From: Nonomuraea solani
GTDB taxonomy: Bacteria > Actinomycetota > Actinomycetes > Streptosporangiales > Streptosporangiaceae
Assembly (NCBI RefSeq): GCF_900108335.1
Contig: NZ_FNVT01000024.1
Location: forward strand, 62,001-126,000
Direction: 5' to 3'
DNA: 64,000 nt
A program made the translations under genes and the position numbers. Each line of letters opens with the position of its first letter. Position 1 is the stretch's first letter. Below, in pieces: positions 14,611 to 22,830 of this stretch. Below the pieces are notes generated by a model. It saw only the letters and a program-made list of their open reading frames with translations. It was not told the origin of the DNA and did no database searches.

Positions 14611-15015
14611 ATGAGCCGTCGCGGATCCGGCCCGTCCGACGCCCTGTCCCGGGGCTGCCTTCGCGCCGGCGGCCGGGATCGCGGTCGTGCCCGGGTACGC
14701 ATCCGCACCGTCGACGGCCGGTGGCTGACCTGCCACGCCTCATGTCTCAGCGGTCCGGGAGGGCGGCCGGGCCCGGTGGCGGTCGTCATCGAGCCCACGG
14801 CCCCCGCCGACCTGGCGGTCATCGCCGCCCAAGCCTACGGGCTGACGCCACGGGAGCTTGACGTCGCCCGCCTCATCGCCCAGGGGCTGCCGACCGCCGA
14901 GATCGCCACGGAGTTGGTCATCTCCCCGCATACCGTGCGCGGTTACCTGAAGGCCGTGTTCGGGAAGACGGGGGTGTCCAGCAGGGGTGAGCTGGTCGCG
15001 CGGCTGTTCGCCTGA
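14611..15015 (+). pseudogene. C-terminal remnant of a LuxR-type regulator
   Basis: The end of this frame is an excellent LuxR helix-turn-helix: YGLTPRELDVARLIAQGLPT, then AEIATELVISPHTVRGYLKAVFGKTG. It is preceded by VRIRTVDGRWLTCHASCL...VAVVIEPTAPADL, as in actinobacterial LuxR proteins that carry a long N-terminal sensor. Upstream of about 14650 the family resemblance stops, and the divergent sigma gene occupies the DNA. Only about 134 residues from ATG 14611 remain, against roughly 370-400 usual. Probably a decayed gene, though a short HTH protein could still be made. Confidence 0.6.
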
Positions 15016-15016
15016 C

Positions 15017-15706
15017 TCAGCGTACGTCCCGGTGGGCGAGGGCCAGGACCAGCAGCGCGAACGGCACCGCCACGAGCCACCCGCCCCAGTGGGGCACCCC
15101 CGCGTAGAGGACGAGCAGCGCCGCGGCGCCCGCCAGCGCGGCCGGTTTGCCCTGGGTTCCGCGTACGGCGGGCGCCGCCCCGGCCAAGCCGGCCAGCACG
15201 AACACCACGGCCTCCACGGCGGCGCCGGACAGGAGGCCAGGTGAGCCGGGCGGGAGGCGGGCGAGCACGGCCCCGAGGGCCGCCGCCGGCGCCGCCAGCG
15301 CCACGCCCGTGAGCGCCTCGCCGACGTCGAACCGCCCGGCGAGCGGACCGGGGCGCCACGGGAACAGCAGGTACGCGGAGATCATCAGGGCCGCGAGCGC
15401 CGCGCCGACGGGCGGGGCGGTCAGCACCACGGCCCGGGTACGCGCCTCCGCCGGCGCCGGCAGCGCGCCCAGCGTCTCGGGCATGCCGTGCCGGCCGTCG
15501 CGGCCGGCGGCCAGGCTCGCCGACATCAGCGTGGCCGCCGCGATGATGGCCGAGGCCGTAACGGCGTCGATCGTCATCATCGTCAGGTCGGGCAGCCAGG
15601 CCATGCTCTGGACCAGCGCCACGACCAGCGCGAGCGCCGTCGCGCCCCACAGGATCGGGCTGCGCAGCAGCCGCCCGGCCTCGAACGCCACCAGCGCCCG
15701 GGTCAC
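15017..15706 (-). CDS. Multi-pass membrane protein, ABC-2-permease-like
   Basis: About 229 residues from GTG 15706; GTG 15730 or ATG 15751 are alternatives, none with a strong ribosome site. About six hydrophobic segments are visible (for example ILWGATALALVVALVQSMAW, ASAIIAAATLMSASLAAG, LAALMISAYLLF, GVALAAPAAALGAVLA, VEAVVFVLAGLAGAAPA, WLVAVPFALLVLALA). The N-terminus ALVAFEAGRLLRSP resembles the first segment of ABC-2 permeases. No ATPase gene is adjacent, so it may be a remnant of a transporter locus. Confidence 0.65.
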   Translation of the reverse strand: MTRALVAFEAGRLLRSPILWGATALALVVALVQSMAWLPDLTMMTIDAVTASAIIAAATLMSASLAAGRDGRHGMPETLGALPAPAEARTRAVVLTAPPVGAALAALMISAYLLFPWRPGPLAGRFDVGEALTGVALAAPAAALGAVLARLPPGSPGLLSGAAVEAVVFVLAGLAGAAPAVRGTQGKPAALAGAAALLVLYAGVPHWGGWLVAVPFALLVLALAHRDVR

Positions 15707-15773
15707 GCCACCGCCACGAAATATGGTCACATATCGCCTATCGCAGGCCACCGCGCGATCGGTTCTCTTTCCG

Positions 15774-16445
15774 CTAGGCGCCCGCGCGGCGGGGTTTGAC
15801 CAGCCCGCACTCGTACGCGAGCACCACGGCCTGCGCCCGGCTGGACAGGTTGAGCTTGGCCATGAGCCGGTTGAGGTGCGTCTTGACCGTGGCCTCGCTC
15901 ACCAGCAGCCGGTCCGCGATCTCCCTGTTCGACATCGCCCGCCCGACGGCCTGGAGCACCTCGGTCTCGCGCTTGGTGAGCAGTGCCAGGTCGGGAACCT
16001 CCGGCGGGGCGACCTTCGGGGCGTCGGCGAACGCCTCGACGAGCCTCTTGACGGCGTTGGGCACGAGCAGCACGTCACCGGCGGCCACGGTGTGGATCGC
16101 GGCGATCAGCCGCTCGGGCGGGGTGTCCTTCAGCAGGAAGCCGCCGGCGCCCAGGCGCAGCGCGGTGTAGACGTACTCGTCGATGTCGAAGACGGTGAGG
16201 ATCAGGATCTTGGGCGCCCGCTCCCCGCCCGCCGCCAGGATGCGTTCGGTCGCGGCGAGGCCGTTCATTCCGGGCATCCGGATGTCCATCAGCACGACAT
16301 CGGGCCGGAGGGCCGCCGCCAGTTCCACGGCCTCCTGGCCGGTGGCGGCCTCCCCAACGACGTCGAGGCCGGGCGCGGCGCGGATGAGCGCGGCGAGACC
16401 CGCCCGGATCAGCACCTGATCGTCGACCACCAGCACGCTCACCAT
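15774..16445 (-). CDS. NarL/LuxR-type response regulator (orphan)
   Basis: About 224 residues from ATG 16445 (GTG 16457 also possible). Receiver domain: VLVVDDQVLIRAGL acid pair, phosphoacceptor Asp in VVLMDIRMPGMNG, Thr in ILTVFDIDEYV, Lys in FLLKDTPPE. C-terminal LuxR helix-turn-helix: LTKRETEVLQAVGRAMSNRE, then IADRLLVSEATVKTHLNRLM. No histidine kinase gene flanks it; the nearest kinase (22831) converges with its own regulator. It probably controls the membrane-protein gene just downstream, but this is only position. Confidence 0.93.
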   Translation of the reverse strand: MVSVLVVDDQVLIRAGLAALIRAAPGLDVVGEAATGQEAVELAAALRPDVVLMDIRMPGMNGLAATERILAAGGERAPKILILTVFDIDEYVYTALRLGAGGFLLKDTPPERLIAAIHTVAAGDVLLVPNAVKRLVEAFADAPKVAPPEVPDLALLTKRETEVLQAVGRAMSNREIADRLLVSEATVKTHLNRLMAKLNLSSRAQAVVLAYECGLVKPRRAGA

Positions 16446-16580
16446 GGGCGTCCCCACGGCTGGTGGGTGTCAGGCGTCACCCGCGAGGGTCCGGCCTGGA
16501 GAATGGCAAGGCAATGGACGGCCGGCGGTGGATCAGCCGCACCCCATTGTCGCCGTTTCATGAGACCTCCTTCGTAGATG

Positions 16581-16624
16581 GTCTGACGACCGGCCGAGTG
16601 GGGTGGTTCGGCCGGTCGTCAGAC
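16581..16624. terminator. Perfect 17-bp inverted repeat, terminator-like
   Basis: GTCTGACGACCGGCCGA (16581-16597) and TCGGCCGGTCGTCAGAC (16608-16624) are perfect complements around a 10-base loop. No T-run follows. It lies 116 bp beyond the lectin gene stop and 136 bp before the response regulator start (both minus strand), so it most likely insulates the two; an operator role is less likely. The rest of 16446-16739 shows no gene. Confidence 0.6.
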
Positions 16625-16739
16625 GGTGAATTCATGGCGATCACGCTAAATGCGGCCCGGGCGCCGGCGCTTCTCCATTACTGACCCTCTTCCGTCACAG
16701 ACCATGTCGCCAGCGTTACCCGGTCCTATTGCTGAACGG

Positions 16740-17210
16740 TCAACGCCGGGTCCAGGTCTGCTCAGCGGATTTCGCGCAGTGCCACTGAACGGCCTTCTTG
16801 CCCTTGCGCTTCTCGCCGCGCCCGATGGCGAGGCACATCTTCGTGGCCTTGTTGTACAGCCGCTGACCGTTGTAGTCCCACTCCTGCGCCTTTCCGCCGT
16901 CTGTGCACGGCCACTGGATCGCGTGCTTGCCCGGGCTCTTCTCACCGCGCCCCATGGCCAGGCACATCCCGGTCTTGGCGTTCACGAGCCGGCCGGCCCG
17001 GTAAATCCAGCGCTGCGATTTGCTCCCGATGCACGGCCACTGGATCACCGGCTTACCCGCCTTCGCCTCTCCCTTGCCCACGGCCAGGCACATGCCGGTC
17101 GCACCATTGACATAGGCCCGGCCGGCCGCGGTGGCGGCCTGCGCGGAGGTGGCGGGCAGCGCGGTCAGGACGGTCAAGATCAGGGCGGCGGCTCTGGCGC
17201 TCGTACGCAT
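16740..17210 (-). CDS. Secreted ricin-type beta-trefoil lectin
   Basis: 156 residues with a Sec signal peptide (AAALILTVLTALPATSAQA). The mature part is three repeats of about 42 residues, each with a MCLA(V/M/I)G(K/R)GE segment, an IQWPC or VQWHC segment and a closing QRW/QEW/QTW, the QxW signature of ricin B-like beta-trefoils. The whole mature protein is one trefoil with no catalytic domain, so it should act as an exported carbohydrate-binding protein. Divergent from the giant WD40 gene at 17414. Confidence 0.92.
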   Translation of the reverse strand: MRTSARAAALILTVLTALPATSAQAATAAGRAYVNGATGMCLAVGKGEAKAGKPVIQWPCIGSKSQRWIYRAGRLVNAKTGMCLAMGRGEKSPGKHAIQWPCTDGGKAQEWDYNGQRLYNKATKMCLAIGRGEKRKGKKAVQWHCAKSAEQTWTRR

Positions 17211-17413
17211 GGAGGTCCTTCCTCAGGGGATCGATCAAGCGGGGATAATGCCAACGACCCAGGTCCGCGAGCAAGCCGGTGCCCGCTTGCCCGCCGGAGC
17301 CCGTGGTACCAGGATCGTGGCGGCATGATTGTTCGGCACCCCTGATCAGGCAGGCAAACAATGCTCTTCTCGGTGTACGGCTCCTTTCCCTTGGCGATCG
17401 GAGCCCGGTAGCG

Positions 17414-20400
17414 GTGGCGGGTCGTCGCGAAAGCCCGGTGGACCCGGCGGCGGGGCCGGTGCAGCGTTTCGCCTCGGAGTTGCGGGAGCTGCGCCGGACG
17501 GCGGGTGGCCTGACCTATCGGGCGATGGCCGAGCGGGCGGGTTACTCGGTGACCACGCTGTCGCAGGCGGCGGCGGGTGAGCGGCTGGCTTCCCTGCCGG
17601 TCGTTCTGGCCTTTGTCGAGGCGTGCGATGGTGACGTTTCCGAGTGGGAACGCCGATGGCGGCAGGCCGCCGATGAATGGGCCCGCGAGCGGGCGGACGA
17701 GGAAGGTGCGGCCGGGCCTTATCTGGGTTTGACGCCGTACGGTGCGCGCGATTCGGGTCGTTTCTTCGGGCGGGAGCGGCTGGTCGAGGAATTGCGGGAG
17801 TTGCTTTTACGGCATCGTTTCGCCGCGGTTTTCGGTCCGTCGGGCAGCGGTAAATCGTCGTTGTTGCGTGCCGGGCTGGTGCCCGCGGCGGAGCGGAGCC
17901 TGGTGGTGACTCCGGGCGAGCATCCGATGCGGCACGCCGATCGGATATCCGAGGGTGATGGAGACCGGCTGGTCGTGGTGGATCAGTTCGAGGAGGTGTT
18001 CACGCTCTGCCGGGATCCGGGCGAGCGGGCGCGGTTCATCGATGTGCTGCTGGGCGCGCGGCGGCCGGGGAGCCGGACGCGAGTGGTGATCGCGGTGCGC
18101 GCCGACTTCTACGGGCGCTGTGCCGAGCATCGTGAGCTCACGGCGGCGTTGCGTGCGGCCAATCTGCTGGTCGGGCCGATGCGGGCGGAGGAGTTGCGGG
18201 AGGCGATCGTGCGGCCGGCGATGGCCGAGGGGCTGACGGTGGAGCGGGCGCTGACGGCCGAGATCGTCGCCGACGTCGCCGACGAGCCGGGGGCGCTGCC
18301 GCTGATGTCGCACGCGTTGCGGGAGGTGTGGCGGCGCCGTACCGGCAAGATGCTGACCTTGGACGCCTACGAGAGCGTGGGCCGGGTGCACGGGGCGATC
18401 AGTCACACCGCCGAGGAGCTGCACGCCGGGCTGTCGCCGGCGCAGGCGAGGATCGCCCGGCGGATTTTGCTGCGGTTGATCCAGCCGGGTGAGCAGGCGC
18501 AGGACACCCGTCGTCCGGCCGCGCGCGCGGAGCTGGACCCGTATGGGGAGGCCGACACCGCGCTGGTCATCGAGCAGCTTGCCGGGGCCCGGCTGCTCAC
18601 GCTGCACCAGGACAGCGTGGAGCTGGCGCACGAGGCGTTGATCGAGTCGTGGCCGCGGTTGCGGGGCTGGGTGGACGAAGGGCGCGACCGGCTGCGCACG
18701 CATCGGCAGTTGACCGAGGCGGCCCGGGCGTGGGAGGAGCATGGCCGTGATGCGGGGCTGCTGTATCGGGGCGGCCGGCTGGCCGTCGCCGACAAGTTGT
18801 TCCTGGAGGCGGGTGATCGCGACGACGAGCTGACGCCGCTGGAGCGGGACTTCCTCGACGCGAGCGCGGCGCTGGCCCGGCGCACCTCCCACCGGCGGGT
18901 CGCGGTCTCGGCCGTGGTGGTGGTCTTGCTGGTGGCCTCCATGGTCGCGGCGGGGGTGGCCTTCCGGCAGGCGGATCTGGCCGACGACCGGCTGGCGGAG
19001 GCGACCGCCCGGCTGGTCGCCCGGCGCGCGGCCGCGCTGCGGATGAGCGACCCGAAGCTGGCCCGCCGGCTGAGCGCCGCGGCCTGGCGGATCGCCCCGG
19101 TCCCCGAGGCGAAGAGCGAGCTGATCGACTCGATGGCGCTGCCCCTGGTGGACGTCTTCACCGCCCCGTACGACGCGACCGACCTGGTGCAGGGGCTCAG
19201 CCTGGACGGCACCAAACTGGCCGTCTACACCTCCGGTACGCCGGGCGCCCTGCGCGTGTTCGACCTGACCACGAACAGGGAGATCGCGAACGCGCCATGG
19301 AGCGGGCCGGAGATCTGGACCGTGGTGTGGAGCCCTGACGGCCGCACGGTGGCGGTGGACGACGGGAGCAACACCCGGTTGCGGACCATCGGCGGCGGAC
19401 GCCTGTCGGATGCCGGCGTGTCCTTGCCCCGGCTCGACTCCATGGAGTTCAGCCCTGACGGGCGCTTTCTCATCGGGATCCGCGCCGACACGCACGAGGT
19501 GTGGAGCGTCGCGGACGGGAAACGCGTGCGCGACGAGCCGGTCAGCGCCATCAGCCCGGACGGCCGGCTGGCCCTGGTCAGCAAGGCGCCGGCCGAAGAA
19601 TGGATGATCGACCCGCTGACGTCCCGCAACAGGACGAGCCCGGGGCGACGGGTGGAGCTCTGGGACTTCGAGCGCAGCAAGCCGCTCCGGGCTCCCTGGC
19701 TGCCGGCGACCGCCGCGGATGGCGCGTTCAGCCCGGACGGCAGGCGCCTGGCCGTCGCCACCACCGGCGGCATCCGGCTGTTCGACGTCTCCTCGGGCAA
19801 AGAGGTGCTCCGCCCGCTGTTCCCGGATTCCGAACGGGTGGAGTTCAGCGCCGACGGCCGGTTCCTGGTCGGGACGCAGGCCGAGGGGCGGGTGACCCTG
19901 TGGCGGGTGGACGACGGCACCATGCTGATGAGCTCCCCGCTGCCGCCCAACGTCGTGGGGGCCGACACGCGCATCTCGCCGGACGCCCGGCTGCTGCGGG
20001 TGCTCGGCCGGTTCGGCACGGTGAACGTCCTGGACATCTCCCCCTACACCCACCCCGAGGTGCTCGCTCCGGGAGGCGACGAGCGACTGCTCAGCCCCGA
20101 CGGCCGCTTCCTGGTGACGACGGATCGCCGCAACGGCAGGTCGGAGGTGCGCCTTTGGGATGTCGCCGCCCGGAAACCCGTGAGCGGACCGCTACCTGTC
20201 GAGAATCTTCCTGAGGAGGACCCTGAGGAGACGACGTACGGCCCCGTGTTCAGCCCCGACGGGCGCACGCTCGCGCTCGTCCACCCCTTGTCCCCCATGG
20301 TGACCTTGTGGGACGCCACGAACGGCCGCAGGATCGGCGCGTTCCGCATCCGAAGCGGGCGAGCCAAAGGGGTCACGTCCCTGGTCTTCTCCCCTGATGG

Positions 20401-21079
20401 CAGAACGGTTGCCATCGCCCCGTTCAATCCGGAACCGGACAACGGAGAGGCGCTTGACGACGTCGAGTTCTGGGACGTGAGAGCGCGGAGCTGGATCCGT
20501 ACCTCCGTGACGGGGTCAGGTGAACTGATCTTCGAGCCGGACGGGCGCCGGTTGTTCGTGGACATATCCGTACAGGAGCGCATCCTGGTCGATCCGGTCA
20601 CCGGAAAGATGAGCCGGCACACCTCCGACGCCCGCGCCGAGGGACAGATTCTCTTCGTCGAGAACCTGGCCGCCATCGGCGGCATCGACGGGCGTCTGAC
20701 GTTCTGGGATCGGGAGTTGCGCAAGCCGCTGGCCCCGCCACAGAGCGCGAACATGGCGCCGATCACCGCTCTCACCCTTTACCCGCGGGGCGGGCTGCTG
20801 GCCACCGTCGCCGGCGATGGCCAGTCGGGCATTCAGCTGTGGGACTGGCGGAAATATCAGCGCATCGCCGCCCCGATCAACTTCAACACCCAGTCGGAGC
20901 CGACCGTGGCCTTCAACCGGACGGCCCTGCTCATCTCCTCCGCCGACGGGACCCTGCGCGAGATCACCGTCGATCCGGGCACCGCCACCGCCGCGATCTG
21001 CCGCCGCGACGGCGGCCTGTCCGCCGCGGAGTGGCGGGAGCACATCCCGGAACTGGCCTATCAGAACCCCTGTCCCTGA
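17414..21079 (+). CDS. HTH-nSTAND NTPase-transmembrane-WD40 sensor protein
   Basis: About 1221 residues from GTG 17414; the frame stays open to ATG 17279, but homology-like sequence starts only after the GTG. An XRE-type helix-turn-helix (LTYRAMAERAGYSVTTLSQA) is followed by an NTPase with FFGRERLVEEL, Walker A FGPSGSGKSSLLRAGL and Walker B RLVVVDQFEEVF (nSTAND1 type). One transmembrane helix (VAVSAVVVVLLVASMVAAGVAF) separates this cytoplasmic part from about 600 residues of WD40 repeats marked by repeated FSPDGR motifs. The architecture suggests an NTP-driven switch that reads a signal through the propeller and responds through the HTH. Which side the propeller occupies is not certain. It ends overlapping the convergent gene at 21061. 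Confidence 0.9.
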   Translation: MAGRRESPVDPAAGPVQRFASELRELRRTAGGLTYRAMAERAGYSVTTLSQAAAGERLASLPVVLAFVEACDGDVSEWERRWRQAADEWARERADEEGAAGPYLGLTPYGARDSGRFFGRERLVEELRELLLRHRFAAVFGPSGSGKSSLLRAGLVPAAERSLVVTPGEHPMRHADRISEGDGDRLVVVDQFEEVFTLCRDPGERARFIDVLLGARRPGSRTRVVIAVRADFYGRCAEHRELTAALRAANLLVGPMRAEELREAIVRPAMAEGLTVERALTAEIVADVADEPGALPLMSHALREVWRRRTGKMLTLDAYESVGRVHGAISHTAEELHAGLSPAQARIARRILLRLIQPGEQAQDTRRPAARAELDPYGEADTALVIEQLAGARLLTLHQDSVELAHEALIESWPRLRGWVDEGRDRLRTHRQLTEAARAWEEHGRDAGLLYRGGRLAVADKLFLEAGDRDDELTPLERDFLDASAALARRTSHRRVAVSAVVVVLLVASMVAAGVAFRQADLADDRLAEATARLVARRAAALRMSDPKLARRLSAAAWRIAPVPEAKSELIDSMALPLVDVFTAPYDATDLVQGLSLDGTKLAVYTSGTPGALRVFDLTTNREIANAPWSGPEIWTVVWSPDGRTVAVDDGSNTRLRTIGGGRLSDAGVSLPRLDSMEFSPDGRFLIGIRADTHEVWSVADGKRVRDEPVSAISPDGRLALVSKAPAEEWMIDPLTSRNRTSPGRRVELWDFERSKPLRAPWLPATAADGAFSPDGRRLAVATTGGIRLFDVSSGKEVLRPLFPDSERVEFSADGRFLVGTQAEGRVTLWRVDDGTMLMSSPLPPNVVGADTRISPDARLLRVLGRFGTVNVLDISPYTHPEVLAPGGDERLLSPDGRFLVTTDRRNGRSEVRLWDVAARKPVSGPLPVENLPEEDPEETTYGPVFSPDGRTLALVHPLSPMVTLWDATNGRRIGAFRIRSGRAKGVTSLVFSPDGRTVAIAPFNPEPDNGEALDDVEFWDVRARSWIRTSVTGSGELIFEPDGRRLFVDISVQERILVDPVTGKMSRHTSDARAEGQILFVENLAAIGGIDGRLTFWDRELRKPLAPPQSANMAPITALTLYPRGGLLATVAGDGQSGIQLWDWRKYQRIAAPINFNTQSEPTVAFNRTALLISSADGTLREITVDPGTATAAICRRDGGLSAAEWREHIPELAYQNPCP

Positions 21080-22059
21080 TGGAGGTCGAGGACGTACCCG
21101 CCGGTCGCGAGTTCGGTCAGGAAGGTCACCGGGTCCACCAGTTGCTCGATGTGCCGGACGCCCGGCGGTAGCGCGGGCAGGTCGCGGATGAGCAGCGCGG
21201 CGGTGTGCCCGGTGGCGCGGCTCTGCAGCCGGCCGCTGAAGGACGCGCGGGCCGTACCCGAGGAGACCGTCACCGCGAAGCCCTCACTGCCGAGGTGGAT
21301 CTTTCCCAGCGCCCTCAGCAGCAGGTCACGGACTCTGGGACGGCTCAGCAGCCGGGCGACGGCGGGCCGGCCGGCCGCGGCGAGCAGGCCGGTGGTGAGG
21401 CGGGAGTCCAGGCACAGGCCGGTGCGCGCGACGGGCACGCCGAGCGTGCGGGGCAGCGTGTACTGGTCGGAGAACGGGAACCGGTGCACGGTACGCGTGC
21501 CGTACGGCGCGGGAAAGCCCATCGTCCACGACCCCTCCAGCGCCCCCAGCCCGTCCAGGGTCCAGGCGACCGCCGCCGGGCCGTGCCGCTCCCCCGAGCC
21601 GAGCAGCACGCCGACGCGCACCTCGGTGCCCGGTGAGCGTTCGGCGCAGACGCGGGCCAGCAGGTTGGTGATCCCCGGGACGAGACCGACGCTGAGGGCC
21701 GCGGTCGCGCCGTGGTCCCGGGCCAGGTCGTCGAGGTTCTCGATGTCGGCCAGCAGGTCGTGGGAGGCGGAGACGTCGACGTAGTTGACACCGCGTTCCA
21801 GGCAGGCGCGGGCCACCCGGGCGTTGTCGATCTCGGCGCACATGAGGACGGTGGTGACGCCGTCCAGCGCCTGGGCCAGGTCATCGGGGTCGGCGGCGTC
21901 CACGCGCATGGTGGTGGTGCCGGCAATGGGGCGCGCCCTGGCGGGGTCACGACCGGCCACGATCACCTTGGTGCCCGGGTATCCGGTCAAGGCCATCGCC
22001 GCCTCCCGGCCGACCGCGCCGTATCCGCCGAGAATGAGCACCGCGTTTAACTCGAACAT
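21061..22059 (-). CDS. Saccharopine-dehydrogenase-like NAD(P)-binding protein
   Basis: 332 residues, ATG at 22059. Rossmann motif VLILGGYGAVGREAAMAL at the N-terminus, then VIVAGRDPARAR, VLMCAEIDNARVARACLERGVNYVDVSA and a GLVPGITNLLA segment; this is the saccharopine dehydrogenase/oxidoreductase-like family. It is shorter than true lysine-pathway enzymes and the substrate is unknown. A long palindrome (22047-22074) covers the start codon. The last 19 bp overlap the end of the convergent WD40 gene. Confidence 0.85.
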   Translation of the reverse strand: MFELNAVLILGGYGAVGREAAMALTGYPGTKVIVAGRDPARARPIAGTTTMRVDAADPDDLAQALDGVTTVLMCAEIDNARVARACLERGVNYVDVSASHDLLADIENLDDLARDHGATAALSVGLVPGITNLLARVCAERSPGTEVRVGVLLGSGERHGPAAVAWTLDGLGALEGSWTMGFPAPYGTRTVHRFPFSDQYTLPRTLGVPVARTGLCLDSRLTTGLLAAAGRPAVARLLSRPRVRDLLLRALGKIHLGSEGFAVTVSSGTARASFSGRLQSRATGHTAALLIRDLPALPPGVRHIEQLVDPVTFLTELATGGYVLDLHQGQGF

Positions 22060-22074
22060 GAGTGTTCAGGTTAA
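22047..22074. promoter_or_regulatory. 28-bp imperfect palindrome covering the start codon of the 22059 gene
   Basis: TTAACTCGAACA-TGAG-TGTTCAGGTTAA: the two 12-base arms match at 10 positions. It spans the ATG at 22059-22057 and the ribosome site, a typical repressor position for TetR-type dimers. No regulator gene is adjacent, so the repressor must be encoded elsewhere. Confidence 0.5.
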
Positions 22075-22081
22075 CATCCGT

Positions 22082-22786
22082 TCAGCCAAGGGCGATCGCG
22101 GGGGCCACGCGGGCGGAGCCGATACCGCGGTCGGGCTTGCCGAGCCGGAACCGTACCCTGCCCTTGAGCACCGTGCCGGACTCGGCCCGGCCGTCGGTGA
22201 GCTCTTCGCCGGGGAACAGGGTGAACGTCCATCGCTCGTTCGCCTCGCAGTCGGGCAGGTCGCGGCCGCCTTGCAGGACACGCGCGCCCCACAGTTGCCG
22301 GATCATCAGCGCCCTGGTGTCGGTGCCGGCCACGGTGAACGCCTCCCCGGCCACGACCTGGTCGTAGCTGCCCAGCGACGGCCCGTAGGCACCGGTGACC
22401 GTGGCGGCCATCGTCCACGGCGGGCCGGGCCGGATGCCGAGCACGCCCTCGGGAAGCCGCTCGTCGAACACGTCGCCGGCGGGCGCGCCGAGCTGGTCCG
22501 CCCGCACGGCCGGAGCCATCGGGCGGCGGGTGTCCAGCCTGCCCGGGTCGGGCACCAGCAGGATTCCGTACGTGGTCTCGTCCGCGAAACGCGCCGAGGC
22601 GAAGTGGTCGCGGAGGGCGTGCACCGCGCGTTCGGCCGCGTCCCACTGCTCGTCCGGGAAGGCGGTCGCCACGTAGTCAGGGGTCACCGCCGGGAGCCGT
22701 GCGCGTGCCACCGCTTCGGCCACCGACGCACACTGGGCCCATCCGGACTCGGCCAGCCTGGCGATCTGTTCGGTTTTGAAGGACAT
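22082..22786 (-). CDS. Hypothetical protein
   Basis: 234 residues, ATG at 22786. No signal peptide or membrane segment. The N-terminal region is helical (TEQIARLAESGWAQCASVAEAVARARL; AAERAVHALRDHF), followed by a strand-rich half containing TYGILLVPDPGRL and ERWTFTLFPGEEL. I do not recognise the family. It is 22 bp upstream of the 22059 gene in the same direction and so may be co-transcribed with it; it diverges from the kinase at 22831. Confidence 0.75.
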   Translation of the reverse strand: MSFKTEQIARLAESGWAQCASVAEAVARARLPAVTPDYVATAFPDEQWDAAERAVHALRDHFASARFADETTYGILLVPDPGRLDTRRPMAPAVRADQLGAPAGDVFDERLPEGVLGIRPGPPWTMAATVTGAYGPSLGSYDQVVAGEAFTVAGTDTRALMIRQLWGARVLQGGRDLPDCEANERWTFTLFPGEELTDGRAESGTVLKGRVRFRLGKPDRGIGSARVAPAIALG

Positions 22787-22830
22787 CGCCTCATGCTAGG
22801 TCGCCGAGGGAGACCTCTTAAGCTGCACGG

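Noticed and set aside
14448..14822. Minus-strand frame containing VLAAHRVSMWGHSVLNALDD
   Set aside because: Looked protein-like for a short stretch, but most of it is Arg/Pro-rich and it lies opposite the LuxR remnant, overlapping the sigma gene start.
17807..20053. Minus-strand 748-codon frame opposite the WD40 protein
   Set aside because: Repetitive basic translation that mirrors the FSPDGR repeats; no domain, no ribosome site.
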